The notes beneath the pieces are model-generated. The model had not been told where the DNA came from. It did no database searches and worked only from the letters and a program-made list of their open reading frames with translations. The translations under genes and the position numbers were made by a program. From positions 1-36,494 of the IMG/VR virus record IMGVR_UViG_3300047369_000126: a stretch of DNA of 36,494 nucleotides. One strand, written 5' to 3'. Source of the stretch: a virus. Each line of letters begins with the position of its first letter. Position 1 is the stretch's first letter. Positions 16,325 to 25,334 of the stretch are shown here, in pieces.

Positions 16325-16891
16325 ATGGCAATCGAAAATTTAAGTATAGCACACAGCGATTTAGAAATCAGAGGTGGTTTGCAGTATGTAGGTTTGATGT
16401 TAAGAGGTGATTTAGGTGATGTTACATTTGATGTAGCTGCTGATGACCACAGCGTTGCTTTGGCTTCTAATGACGTATTTCAGTTGTTTGATTTAAAGCA
16501 GGGTACAGGCTCTCTTAGTACAGCAGGTAGTAAAGAAGGTGGTACTATAATGTTTGAACACACAGTATCTTTTTACGTTCCTAGCATTTCAACTATTCAC
16601 TTGAGCAACTTAGAAACATTACTAAATGAAAATTTAGTTGTTTACTGTCAAGATTATAATGGCGGTAAATATGTATTAGGTGTTTCTGAAGCGTATGCCT
16701 TAGAGGATAGTACGGTAGGTAACATTCAAATGTATGCAAGAGTTTCATCTATTGAAGGTGGAACGGGTGCTGCTTTAGGTGATGAGAACGGTGTAACCGT
16801 AACAATCACTTGTTCAGCAGGTGAGCTTCCAAGAGTTTGTTCAAGTACAATGACACTTGATACATCAGGCGGAACAGCAACAGTAGCTTAA
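16325..16891 (+). CDS. Major tail tube protein (putative)
   Basis: A 188-residue beta-rich protein. The C-terminal part, GAALGDENGVTVTITCSAGELP (about 149-170), resembles the G-A-L-D-NG-T-T pattern I know from tail tube/major tail proteins of Bacteroidota phages. It lies between two terminators (16269-16303 and 16901-16942), as a highly expressed single-gene unit should. It would polymerise around the tape measure. A head decoration protein is the main alternative. Confidence 0.5.
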   Translation: MAIENLSIAHSDLEIRGGLQYVGLMLRGDLGDVTFDVAADDHSVALASNDVFQLFDLKQGTGSLSTAGSKEGGTIMFEHTVSFYVPSISTIHLSNLETLLNENLVVYCQDYNGGKYVLGVSEAYALEDSTVGNIQMYARVSSIEGGTGAALGDENGVTVTITCSAGELPRVCSSTMTLDTSGGTATVA

Positions 16892-16900
16892 TATTAACTA

Positions 16901-16942
16901 AAAAGGATGGGTTAGGGCGATTTGCCCTTTCCTTCTTTTTTT
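16901..16942 (+). terminator. Terminator after putative tail tube gene
   Basis: AGGGC (16914-16918) and GCCCT (16924-16928) form a 5-bp stem with a GATTT loop. AAGG (16903-16906) and CCTT (16931-16934) can extend it past an internal loop, and a T-run follows to 16942. The loop and 3' arm overlap the TTTG -33 box of the next promoter. Confidence 0.65.
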
Positions 16943-16952
16943 ATTATACTTG
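16921..16952 (+). promoter_or_regulatory. Promoter for 16957 gene and portal
   Basis: TTTG (16921-16924), a 20-nt spacer, and TATACTTG (16945-16952), one base off TAnnTTTG. The -7 box ends 4 nt before the ATG at 16957, so the mRNA is predicted leaderless. The -33 box is inside the terminator hairpin of the upstream gene. Confidence 0.6.
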
Positions 16953-16956
16953 CACT

Positions 16957-17157
16957 ATGTATAAATCTAAACTAAACAAAGGAACAACTTTTTTTGATGG
17001 TTTCAAAGTAAGTTGGTCTAAGGCAACTCAAGCAGAACTAAAAAAGGTTTATGACTTGGGATTTACTAATTTTGTAAGCAAAGAAGATGCAAAACCAAAG
17101 AAAACCAAAGCAAAAGCACAAGAAGAATCAGTTAAAGACAGCTCAGACAAAGAGTAG
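16957..17157 (+). CDS. Small hypothetical protein upstream of portal
   Basis: A 66-residue protein with an ordered N-terminus (MYKSKLNKGTTFFDGFKVSW, ATQAELKKVYDLGFTNFV) and a Lys/Glu/Ser-rich tail. The tail region overlaps the portal reading frame by 71 nt in a different frame. It starts from its own leaderless-type promoter. A role in head-neck assembly is suggested only by position. Confidence 0.6.
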   Translation: MYKSKLNKGTTFFDGFKVSWSKATQAELKKVYDLGFTNFVSKEDAKPKKTKAKAQEESVKDSSDKE

Positions 17158-18376
17158 TTTTAACACTAAGTATGCTTTTGTAAACCTATCTACTCCTACG
17201 GTAGATACTGAGGTTAAAGACTTAGACAGATTAAGAGAAGATTGGATTCCTTTTGGAAAAGACAATCTATTTCCACAATATCTAGCTGAGTTAAAAAGAC
17301 AATCTTCTACACATCGTTCTGTATTAGCACAAAAGACTACATTCACTACGGGTGGTGGTTTCTTGACTTCTAACGAATCATTAGCTGATTTCATAGAAGA
17401 TGTTAATGCTAACGGAGAAAGTCTAAAGGACTGCTTTAAAAAACTAGCAGACGATTATTATACTTATGGTAACGCATACCTAGAAGGCGTTATATATGAG
17501 GGTGGTGTAAACTTCTATCATAAAGATGCTTCAACAGCTAGACTAGCCAAAAACAAGAAGCACGTTTTCTTCAATCCTGATTGGGAAAACCATAAGAAAA
17601 ACCAAAAGACACAAAGAATACCAATCTATCCGCAAGTATCAGCTAATAGATTTATCATACATTATAAGGATTACGAAAGTACATTTAACTTTTACGGATT
17701 ACCTGACTATGTAGCTGCATTAGAACACATAGCAATAGACTATGAGATTGGTAAATTTAATCACACATCATTTAAGAACGGATTTAGTCCTTCTGCTATT
17801 GTTACCGTTAACGGTGATTTTGGTGAAGCAGAAGCAGAGAAGTTTGTTGAAACTGCCAAAGACACATTAACAGGTAGCGGTAACAACTCAAAGATATTAT
17901 TCCTTGTAAAGAACGGTGAGGACAGTAGAGGTACTGACGTTCAGATTATAAGCAACAAGGAAGATGGTGATTTCCTAGATTTACAGAAGTTAACTGACCA
18001 AAACATAATTACTGCTCACAGATGGCAACCCGCCTTGAGTGGTATCGTATCATCAGGAAAGATGAACAATACGGGTAGTGAGATTAGAATAGCTTATGAC
18101 TTAGCTATGTCAACTGTTATTAGAGATACTACTAACATCTTATTAGACCCTATAAAGAGAGTTATCACTGCTGAGGTAGGAATTAATACCGATGACCTAA
18201 CAGTTGCTTACGAGCCACCTATTTCATTCCTATCGGACATTGACCCTAAGCAAGTATTGACTATCAATGAGCAAAGAGCAATGCTTAATAAAGACTTAGA
18301 AGATATTGAGGATGGTCATATGCTCTTATCAGACAGACAGACAATTAGAGTAGAAAGAAACGAAACACAAGACTAA
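17087..18376 (+). CDS. Portal protein
   Basis: A 429-residue protein with portal-like features: WIPFGKDNLFPQYLAELKRQSSTHRSVLAQKT near the N-terminus, YYTYGNAYLEGVIY (about 125-138), the helical stem region around QNIITAHRWQPALSGIVSSGKMNNTGSEIRIAYD (about 305-338), then LDPIKRVITAE. As a dodecamer it forms the DNA channel and docks the terminase. The first 25 residues are basic and overlap the previous gene; no later in-frame ATG precedes the conserved part, so 17087 is the likely start. The gene lies after the capsid gene and not between terminase and protease, an unusual order. Confidence 0.8.
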   Translation: MQNQRKPKQKHKKNQLKTAQTKSSFNTKYAFVNLSTPTVDTEVKDLDRLREDWIPFGKDNLFPQYLAELKRQSSTHRSVLAQKTTFTTGGGFLTSNESLADFIEDVNANGESLKDCFKKLADDYYTYGNAYLEGVIYEGGVNFYHKDASTARLAKNKKHVFFNPDWENHKKNQKTQRIPIYPQVSANRFIIHYKDYESTFNFYGLPDYVAALEHIAIDYEIGKFNHTSFKNGFSPSAIVTVNGDFGEAEAEKFVETAKDTLTGSGNNSKILFLVKNGEDSRGTDVQIISNKEDGDFLDLQKLTDQNIITAHRWQPALSGIVSSGKMNNTGSEIRIAYDLAMSTVIRDTTNILLDPIKRVITAEVGINTDDLTVAYEPPISFLSDIDPKQVLTINEQRAMLNKDLEDIEDGHMLLSDRQTIRVERNETQD

Positions 18377-18377
18377 T

Positions 18378-18905
18378 ATGGCAAATGTAAGACAATACAA
18401 CAAGTTTGTAACAGCATCAGAAGTTATATCAACTTCATTTACTAATCAAGCAACAGATACTGCTTTGATAAGTGATGCTATACTTGAAATTGCTGAACTT
18501 GCACACATTAAACCTGAGCTTGGATTAGATATGTTTGAAGAGTTAAAGACACAACACCATAACGGTACTTTGACAACTGCTAACTCTGACTTGTTAACAC
18601 ACTACCTAAAACCTGCATTATGTTGGTTTGTTAGGTTTGAGGTTATGAACGAGATACAATACAACACAACATCGGCAGGATTAGTTGTTAATGTTTCTGA
18701 CTTTAGCACACCCGCAAGTGTAGAGCAGTTCAATCAAATGAAAAGCGACACATTTAGAAAGGCTAAGGTATTGTTGGATGATATGATTGCTTATATCACT
18801 CACAATGACCAATCAAACGATTACCCTTTGTACGGACACGATGGAGATAGCTCAATGCCTGATACGGATATAGCTAGTAAGATGAACGGTATAATATTCT
18901 ACTAA
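18378..18905 (+). CDS. Head-tail connector-like protein (putative)
   Basis: A 175-residue, mainly helical protein following the portal by one base. It has repeated amphipathic helices (ALISDAILEIAELAHIKPELG, LLTHYLKPALCWFVRFEVMNEI) and KSDTFRKAKVLLDDMIAYI near the C-terminus. Size, position and helical make-up suit an adaptor or head completion protein of Bacteroidota phages. The stop overlaps the next ATG by one base. Assignment is by context and general pattern. Confidence 0.5.
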   Translation: MANVRQYNKFVTASEVISTSFTNQATDTALISDAILEIAELAHIKPELGLDMFEELKTQHHNGTLTTANSDLLTHYLKPALCWFVRFEVMNEIQYNTTSAGLVVNVSDFSTPASVEQFNQMKSDTFRKAKVLLDDMIAYITHNDQSNDYPLYGHDGDSSMPDTDIASKMNGIIFY

Positions 18906-19426
18906 TGAAAGAGGAAGAAAACGTATTTAGAGAAAACAAAGAGTGTCCTGATGGTTATGAGCATCAAATGCCTGATGGTAGTTGGATGTGCGGAAAGGAA
19001 CACGATGCTTATGATGAGTTTGATGAGAATCAACTTGACCTTATGGATTTAATCAACGAGATGATGAGTGATTTAGTTTCTGAGGTTAAGTCTGCTAAAA
19101 ACGCTTTCTCACAAGAGGAGATTGATGAAACATATACAGAATATAAGAAGTCTGTAAATATGAGTTACTCAGAACTAAAGAGATGGTCTGAGAATAAATG
19201 TAGTAAGAAAGCTAGTTTAGGTAGAGATGCTATAAACAGAAACTTAAAACTACTTTCTAAGAAGAAAGCTGATTGGACATCTAACGATGCTACTGAAGCA
19301 AGAAAAGCTATTGCATATATTGCAAGAGCAATTAAACAACCACAAGGCAAAGATGTGAGTAAAGAATGCCCTTACTCTAAGAATTATATTGCTTTAAAGA
19401 ATTGGGCATACGATAGAAACAAATAA
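18905..19426 (+). CDS. Hypothetical virion-region protein with CPDGYEHQMPDG motif
   Basis: A 173-residue protein. The N-terminus has an unusual segment, CPDGYEHQMPDGSWMCGKEHD, with two Cys, then an acidic helical linker. The C-terminal half has SELKRWSENKCSKKASLGRDAINRNLKLLSKKKADW and ATEARKAIAYIARAIKQP, a compact helical domain with many charges. I do not recognise the family with certainty. It follows the connector-like gene with a one-base overlap. A head morphogenesis role is possible but unproven. Confidence 0.6.
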   Translation: MKEEENVFRENKECPDGYEHQMPDGSWMCGKEHDAYDEFDENQLDLMDLINEMMSDLVSEVKSAKNAFSQEEIDETYTEYKKSVNMSYSELKRWSENKCSKKASLGRDAINRNLKLLSKKKADWTSNDATEARKAIAYIARAIKQPQGKDVSKECPYSKNYIALKNWAYDRNK

Positions 19427-19437
19427 AATAATATAAA

Positions 19438-19716
19438 ATGGCAACAGGATTTTTAGATGATAATGTATCGTTAATGCGAATGGTAGGTCATTCTCCTAGT
19501 GGTGATGTTGAGGTATTCACTACTGCTGCACAAACAGGCAAAAGATATTACTGCTTACACTTCCCTGTGGAGAGTGTTATAGCTAGTATTACTGCTAACG
19601 AGTGTACGGGTGAAGATGCTCTACAAACAACTGTACCTGCGGGAACTACATTGTTCTTAGGAAAGGTTACAGATATTACATTGACAAGTGGAATCTGCAT
19701 AGGATATAAATCTTAA
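19438..19716 (+). CDS. Small virion protein, decoration/fibre-associated (putative)
   Basis: A 92-residue beta-rich protein. The C-terminal half, VPAGTTLFLGKVTDITLTSGICIGYK, has the PAGTTL..G....I.L.SG..I.Y pattern found in many small phage head decoration or fibre proteins. It is followed after one base by another likely virion protein. A structural role is inferred from pattern and position. Confidence 0.5.
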   Translation: MATGFLDDNVSLMRMVGHSPSGDVEVFTTAAQTGKRYYCLHFPVESVIASITANECTGEDALQTTVPAGTTLFLGKVTDITLTSGICIGYKS

Positions 19717-19717
19717 T

Positions 19718-20326
19718 ATGGCTAGTAACGAACATAGTAGTTTAGAGGATTCGCAACTGCACGTTCCTAAAGGCTTTAGTACAGCTAGTAATGATACTGT
19801 GCTTACTAAGAACTCTAGCGGTGCTTTACAATGGCAAGATGACAATTTAAGGAAAACTCATTTTGTTAGGGTTAGTGGATTTTTAAACAGAGTAAGAAGG
19901 GCAGATGAACACGCACCCGCTTATGGGGGTAACGTTACCTATTCTTGGTCGTCAGTCGTTACTGACCCTACTGCTGATGCACAAGATGCACTACAACAAG
20001 CACAACTATATTGCACTAGAGATGGTTTTGTAAACTCTTTTAGTGGATTAGTTGGAGGAACAAGTGGTAAGACTGTAAGTTTTAAAGTATATAAAGGTAC
20101 TCCTTCTGATGAAAGTTCTGCTGCTATCGACCTTACACAACTAGGCGATACTGCGAGTGAAACTTTAGGAGGTGATACCACTACCGACTTCTTCTCAACT
20201 ACATCTTTAGGTAGTAGTGCTACGTTTGCAGCGGGTGATGTTCTTATAGTTACAGTAGCGCCGTCAACAGCACTTGAAACAACAGTAAGGTTTAACGCTA
20301 CTATGGAGGTAGTATATACATCATAA
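19718..20326 (+). CDS. Head fibre/decoration-like virion protein (putative)
   Basis: A 202-residue protein. The N-terminus, SNEHSSLEDSQLHVPKGFSTASNDTVLTKNSSGALQW, is a conserved phage pattern: a short trimeric attachment region followed by a distal beta domain. The remainder is Ser/Thr/Gly/Asp-rich with regular strands, as in head fibre or decoration proteins. It follows the 92-residue gene by one base and precedes the large fibre protein by one base, fitting a surface-protein cluster. Confidence 0.45.
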   Translation: MASNEHSSLEDSQLHVPKGFSTASNDTVLTKNSSGALQWQDDNLRKTHFVRVSGFLNRVRRADEHAPAYGGNVTYSWSSVVTDPTADAQDALQQAQLYCTRDGFVNSFSGLVGGTSGKTVSFKVYKGTPSDESSAAIDLTQLGDTASETLGGDTTTDFFSTTSLGSSATFAAGDVLIVTVAPSTALETTVRFNATMEVVYTS

Positions 20327-20327
20327 T

Positions 20328-22760
20328 ATGTTAGGATTAAGTTTAGCAATTAGAGTAGGTAAAAGAGTATTAGGAAGTCTAATAGATTCTTTAATGTCGG
20401 CTGTTAAGGGTCGTGCTACTTATAGCGAGAATATTGCTGATAGTAAGCAAGTAGTTAAGGATATTGATAACTACGAGTTGCTAGACAAAGCATCTATACT
20501 ACTTACGCCTACTGCATATTCTGATGCAAGGGTACACTCTGTAAAGACTTATACAGGTGATGAACTTGTTGTTAATGGAGGTTTCGATGCTGATAGTGAT
20601 TGGACAAAAGGTACAGGTTGGTCTATTGCTAATGGAAAAGCTAGTAATGATGGTTCAAGTGGCTCTAATAATCTAACACAAGGTGGCGTTTTAGTCGTTG
20701 GTAAAAATTATAAAATTACTATAACTGTTTCTGATTATGTTTCAGGAAACGTTGAGGTATCAGCAGGTGCAGCACCTAGAAATACAATGTCAGCTAATGG
20801 TACTTATACTTTTTATCAAACTTGTACTCCTGCTACTAGCTTTTATATTATTGCAAACGCTTTTGAAGGCTCAATAGACAACGTATCTGTATCAGAAGCA
20901 GATGCAGACTTTGACTTCGATAGAGCAAGTAGTGCTACAAGAATAAACTCTGATGGTTTAGTACAAGATATGCAGAGTATTACTGATGTAGATTTAGTAC
21001 AGAATGGTGATTTTGAGGAGTTGGGTGATGATGCAGTTACTAACGGTACGTTTGATACTGATAGTGGTTGGTTTAAGAGTAGTCAATCTACTATATCGAA
21101 CGGTACTGCTAGAATTTTAAGTACAGACGGTAGTTATCAGTACATATCTCAAACTAAAATAGAATACACTAACACGCAAAGTAAGTATGTAAAAATAACC
21201 TTAGATATAGTCAATTACGTTAGTGGTACTTTAAAGGCTCAATTTAGTGGTGGTACAAGCTACTCATTTCCTACGTCAGTTGGCACACACACAATATATG
21301 TCTTAAATGATGGCTCATCAGGAACTTTTAACTTAGCTAGAGTAGCAGGTGTAACAGACATCACAGTAGACAACGTATCAGTACAACAAGTTGACCCTAA
21401 CGATAGGTGGAGTGCAGGTGCTAAGTGGACTATTGCCAATGGAGTTGCAAGATTAGTTAGTAGTGATAGTAGCGGTAGTGGTTTTATCCAAAGTTCAGTA
21501 TTTACAATCGGAAACACATATAACATAACTTTTGATGCAGTAGTTGTTTCAGGTAGTGCTAAAGTTGAAGCTCTAGGTGGTGCTACTCTTATTGAGATTG
21601 ATGAAACAAAAACTTACAATCACACTTTTGTAGCAGATAGAACTGATTTATATTTTAATAGAGTTACATCTGTATCTGATATATCATTAGACAACATATC
21701 AGTAAAAGACATTACATTTAGTGAAGATGTAGATTTAGCTAGAATAAACTATGATAGTAATGGAGAGAATGGGCATTGGTTGTTAGAGCCTACTTCTACT
21801 AATGAAATTACATATTCAGAGGATTTTAGTCAAACTATTTGGACAAAAAATGATGTACTTGTAGAAGGTGGTTATACTGCACCTGATGGAAGTAATACTG
21901 CTTATAAAGTAACAAACGATGGTGGCAATGCACATCTTGTAGGTTATTATAATATAAACACAGGTAAGCGTAAGTCTATATGGGCGAAAACTGTTAGTGG
22001 TACAGGAGATGTAGATTTATTAAATCAAAATGGCAATAATTTGTTTACTTTGACAAATGAATGGCAAAGATTTGATGCTACTCACGCAGGAGCAGCTAAC
22101 TTTTTTTACGCAGTAGATTTTAGAGGTGCATCAACTACATTAAGTGAAGTTATTGTATGGGGTTGTCAATTAGAAGATTTATCCTACGCTACATCATACA
22201 TACCAACATACGGTAGTACAGTTACAAGAGCAACAGAAACACTAAGAAATAGTGGTAATAGTACATTAATAAACTCAACAGAGGGTGTGTTATATGTAGA
22301 AGCTCTTATGCAAGATACGGGTGCTTTCAAAACTGCTGCTCGTATAACTGCAACCGATACAAGTACTACTGATGGGTTGTGGATATATTTTAGAAATGAC
22401 AATAGCATACAAAGTGTTTTAAGGGTTGGAGGTGTTGACCAAACAGGTATTAATTCAAGTGTTAAAACTACAAATGAATATTATAAAGTGGCTTTTAAAT
22501 ATAAAGAAAATGATTTTGCTTTATGGGTAGATGGTGTAGAGGTTGCTACCGACACAAGTGGTAATACTTTTTCAGCAGGTACTTTGTCTAATTTAGGTTT
22601 TGTATTAGCAACAAATACAAATCCTTTCTACGGAAAAGTTAAAGCACTAGCAGTATTTGATGAAGCACTAACAGATGACGAACTAGAACTACTAACAGGA
22701 ATAACTAACTACGGTTCATTTAACGAACTAGCACAAGCTAACGGATATACAATTATATAA
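20328..22760 (+). CDS. Fibre-like protein with three carbohydrate-binding modules and LamG-like C-terminus
   Basis: An 810-residue protein. Residues 1-28 are amphipathic and basic. Three related jelly-roll modules follow at about 80-190, 236-355 and 358-461; two open with NG.FD.DS.W and all end with a (I/V/L)DN(V/I)SV strand, resembling CBM4/9-like modules. After a linker with LLEPTSTNEITYSEDFS comes a second beta region, then a LamG-like C-terminus (about 660-800) with YKVAFKYKENDFALWVDG and FYGKVKALAVFDEALTDDEL. It most likely binds surface polysaccharide as a side fibre. Paralogous to the next gene, which it overlaps by one base. Confidence 0.65.
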   Translation: MLGLSLAIRVGKRVLGSLIDSLMSAVKGRATYSENIADSKQVVKDIDNYELLDKASILLTPTAYSDARVHSVKTYTGDELVVNGGFDADSDWTKGTGWSIANGKASNDGSSGSNNLTQGGVLVVGKNYKITITVSDYVSGNVEVSAGAAPRNTMSANGTYTFYQTCTPATSFYIIANAFEGSIDNVSVSEADADFDFDRASSATRINSDGLVQDMQSITDVDLVQNGDFEELGDDAVTNGTFDTDSGWFKSSQSTISNGTARILSTDGSYQYISQTKIEYTNTQSKYVKITLDIVNYVSGTLKAQFSGGTSYSFPTSVGTHTIYVLNDGSSGTFNLARVAGVTDITVDNVSVQQVDPNDRWSAGAKWTIANGVARLVSSDSSGSGFIQSSVFTIGNTYNITFDAVVVSGSAKVEALGGATLIEIDETKTYNHTFVADRTDLYFNRVTSVSDISLDNISVKDITFSEDVDLARINYDSNGENGHWLLEPTSTNEITYSEDFSQTIWTKNDVLVEGGYTAPDGSNTAYKVTNDGGNAHLVGYYNINTGKRKSIWAKTVSGTGDVDLLNQNGNNLFTLTNEWQRFDATHAGAANFFYAVDFRGASTTLSEVIVWGCQLEDLSYATSYIPTYGSTVTRATETLRNSGNSTLINSTEGVLYVEALMQDTGAFKTAARITATDTSTTDGLWIYFRNDNSIQSVLRVGGVDQTGINSSVKTTNEYYKVAFKYKENDFALWVDGVEVATDTSGNTFSAGTLSNLGFVLATNTNPFYGKVKALAVFDEALTDDELELLTGITNYGSFNELAQANGYTII

Positions 22761-24715
22761 TGGGAAAAGGTATAGTAAAATTAGGTGAAGGTCAATGGGC
22801 AGTTAAAGATGGTAATTTACTAGCTGCTAAAGAAACCAATGGTAGATTTAAGAATACTGAATTTACTGTTTCTAGGGGTACTAGAGCATCTTATGTAGGT
22901 AGAGATGGTTTAATCAAAGAAAGTAACTTACAAGACGTTAATTTAGTTAATAACGGTGATTTTAGTGAGTTAGGTAGTGAGGTGGTTGTAAATGGAACTT
23001 TTGACACAGATAGTGATTGGATAAAGGGTAGTGGTGCTACTATAAGTGATGGCACAGGAAATATAATAGGTGATGGCTCATCTTTTACATCATTAACACA
23101 GTCTAATGTTTTTACTGTTGGAAAAGTTTACAAAGTTACTGTTGATGTAACAATAAATAGTGGATTAGGATTAAAGTTTCAAGATGGCTCTACTAACGAA
23201 AATTTTGGTTTTGCAACAACATCAGGCTCATATACTTTTTATGGTACTGCTAATAATGCAGATTTTGTAATAGGCAGAAGAACAGGTGGTACTGCTTTTG
23301 ATAGTACAGTTGACAACGTATCAGTTAAAGAGGTTGACCCTAATGACTATTGGACTTTTTCAGGTGATAGCTTTACTTTTCCTGACGGTGCAGCTAGAAT
23401 AGCTAGAACAACTAACACTACATTTATACAACAAAATGTATTAACAAGTGGTAAGCTATATAAAGTAGAATTTGATGTATTAGATAAAGATGACAACAAT
23501 GGTACTTTTATAGTTAGATTAGGTAGTAATAATGTTTACGATGTATCTACTTACGAAGGCACAAGGTTTTCTAAGTATATAACATCAGCAGGTATTGACT
23601 TTAGAATTTACTCATCATCAGATAATGGTGTAATATATGTAGATAACATTGTTGTAAGCGAAGTAAAAACAGATACACCTCGTATAGACTTTACAGATAA
23701 TACTGATGGTCATTTATTACTTGAACCACAGAGTACAAACTTAGTAACTTATAGTGAAGATTTTAGCGAATGGTCGCCAACTAATGCAACTACAACTCAA
23801 AATGTAGTAACATCACCTGATGGAACTGTTAATGCTGATAAATTAATTGGTACATCTACAACAATTCAACACAGAATTAATTTTACATCATCTAACGCAA
23901 GTGGTTCAACAACATTTAGCTTTTTTGCTAAATCAGCAGAATATAATTCTTGTTGGGCAAGAATAGGTTTAGATGGTGCTTATTTTGATTTAGAAAACGG
24001 ATTGACAGGTGGTCAATCATCAGGTATTACATCAAGTATTGTAAACTACGGAAATGGTTGGTATAGATGTATTATTACTAAAGCAAGTTCAAGTGTCAAT
24101 GAAGTGTGTAGAATTAATCTTACTGCATCTTATCTTGGTGGTGGTGATTTTTTAGGAGATGACACAAGTGGTATATACATTTATGGTGGGCAACACGAAC
24201 AACTATCACACCCAACTTCTTACATACCTACTAATGGCTCAACAGTTACTAGAGATGCAGAAACTTGCACAGGTGCAGGTTCATCTGCTGACTTTAATAG
24301 TGAAGAAGGAGTATTGTATGCAGAGATAGCTGCTTTTTCTGATGACTTAACTAATAGATTTATTTCATTAACTGATGGAACTGATAGTAATAGTGTTACC
24401 ATTTATTATGGTGGTGTGTCTAATAGAATTAGGTATGAAGTAAAATCAAGTTCGGCTGTTCAAGCAAATGTGGTAACAACTAGCTATGATATAACAAATT
24501 ATAATAAAATAGCAGTAAAATACAAGGCTAATGATTTTGCGTTATGGGTAAACGGAACAAATGTGGCTCAAGACGCAAATGGCTTAACACCTGTTGGTTT
24601 AAATGATTTATCTTTTGATAGAGCTAGTATATTGGATTTCTACGGAAAAGTCAAAGCAGTAAGAGTATATAAAGAAGCATTAAGCGATACAGATTTACAA
24701 AATTTAACAAGTTAA
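22760..24715 (+). CDS. Fibre-like protein with two carbohydrate-binding modules, paralogue
   Basis: A 651-residue protein with the same plan as its upstream neighbour but two, not three, N-terminal modules (about 76-192 and 195-305). The first opens VNGTFDTDSDWIKGSG, and the shared linker NLVTYSEDFSEW follows. The C-terminal LamG-like part has SEEGVLYAEIAAF, KIAVKYKANDFALWVNG and FYGKVKAVRVYKEALSDTDL, closely matching the paralogue. It probably arose by duplication with module loss or gain and contributes to host range. Confidence 0.65.
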   Translation: MGKGIVKLGEGQWAVKDGNLLAAKETNGRFKNTEFTVSRGTRASYVGRDGLIKESNLQDVNLVNNGDFSELGSEVVVNGTFDTDSDWIKGSGATISDGTGNIIGDGSSFTSLTQSNVFTVGKVYKVTVDVTINSGLGLKFQDGSTNENFGFATTSGSYTFYGTANNADFVIGRRTGGTAFDSTVDNVSVKEVDPNDYWTFSGDSFTFPDGAARIARTTNTTFIQQNVLTSGKLYKVEFDVLDKDDNNGTFIVRLGSNNVYDVSTYEGTRFSKYITSAGIDFRIYSSSDNGVIYVDNIVVSEVKTDTPRIDFTDNTDGHLLLEPQSTNLVTYSEDFSEWSPTNATTTQNVVTSPDGTVNADKLIGTSTTIQHRINFTSSNASGSTTFSFFAKSAEYNSCWARIGLDGAYFDLENGLTGGQSSGITSSIVNYGNGWYRCIITKASSSVNEVCRINLTASYLGGGDFLGDDTSGIYIYGGQHEQLSHPTSYIPTNGSTVTRDAETCTGAGSSADFNSEEGVLYAEIAAFSDDLTNRFISLTDGTDSNSVTIYYGGVSNRIRYEVKSSSAVQANVVTTSYDITNYNKIAVKYKANDFALWVNGTNVAQDANGLTPVGLNDLSFDRASILDFYGKVKAVRVYKEALSDTDLQNLTS

Positions 24716-24717
24716 TT

Positions 24718-25083
24718 ATGAATAAGATAGGAAAATACGAATTTGATAGCTTAGAACAAGCAGAAGATAAAATAACTGCTTTAGGAGTAGCTACTGATGA
24801 TGATGGTAACACATACCCAACACATAAGCATTGTATCGTTAAACTAGGCTATATAGTCTTAGAGCAAGGAGAATACAATGAAGAAGGCGAAGAAGTAAAA
24901 GCACCTGTACTTTCTGACAAGTATCACCTAGACGTACTATGGAAAGGTTTAGAACCTGTTGATGCAGAAGCAGAGGTATTATCTTATGTTGAGCCTAATG
25001 ATTGGGCAGATAACAGAGTAGTTATTGAAGGAAACGGAGTACACTCATTTATGGGGTTAGATTACCAAGAATACAAATTCTAA
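24718..25083 (+). CDS. Hypothetical protein
   Basis: A 121-residue acidic protein with no family I recognise. Features include ATDDDGNTYPTHKHCIVKLGYIVLEQGEYNEEGEE and KYHLDVLWKGL. It follows the fibre genes by 2 nt and overlaps the next gene by one base. It may be a fibre chaperone or a small virion protein; position is the only evidence. Confidence 0.6.
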   Translation: MNKIGKYEFDSLEQAEDKITALGVATDDDGNTYPTHKHCIVKLGYIVLEQGEYNEEGEEVKAPVLSDKYHLDVLWKGLEPVDAEAEVLSYVEPNDWADNRVVIEGNGVHSFMGLDYQEYKF

Positions 25084-25334
25084 TGGCACGAGCAACAGCA
25101 GCACAAGAAATAGCACTTATGAAGCAAAGGATGGATTCTATGGAGGAGAAACTAGACAAGATGGATGACAAGTTAGATATGCTAACTAAGAATCTTCTTG
25201 ACCCTGACAATGGGGTGGTATCTCGTGTGAACAGAAACACATCGGCTAGGGTGGCTATGCAAAGGGGGCTATGGGGGCTATGGACTATTGTAGTTGGTAC
25301 GATAGTTGCTTATTTTTTTAGTAAAAATGGCTAA
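25083..25334 (+). CDS. Small coiled-coil protein with C-terminal membrane helix (XhlA-like)
   Basis: An 83-residue protein. Residues about 5-45 form a coiled coil (MKQRMDSMEEKLDKMDDKLDML). A C-terminal hydrophobic helix, GLWGLWTIVVGTIVAYFF (about 62-79), ends just before the stop. This is the layout of XhlA/haemolysin-type holin accessory proteins. It starts the lysis region, overlaps the fibre-linked gene by one base and the next small basic gene by 8 nt. A role in lysis or membrane attachment is inferred. Confidence 0.55.
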   Translation: MARATAAQEIALMKQRMDSMEEKLDKMDDKLDMLTKNLLDPDNGVVSRVNRNTSARVAMQRGLWGLWTIVVGTIVAYFFSKNG

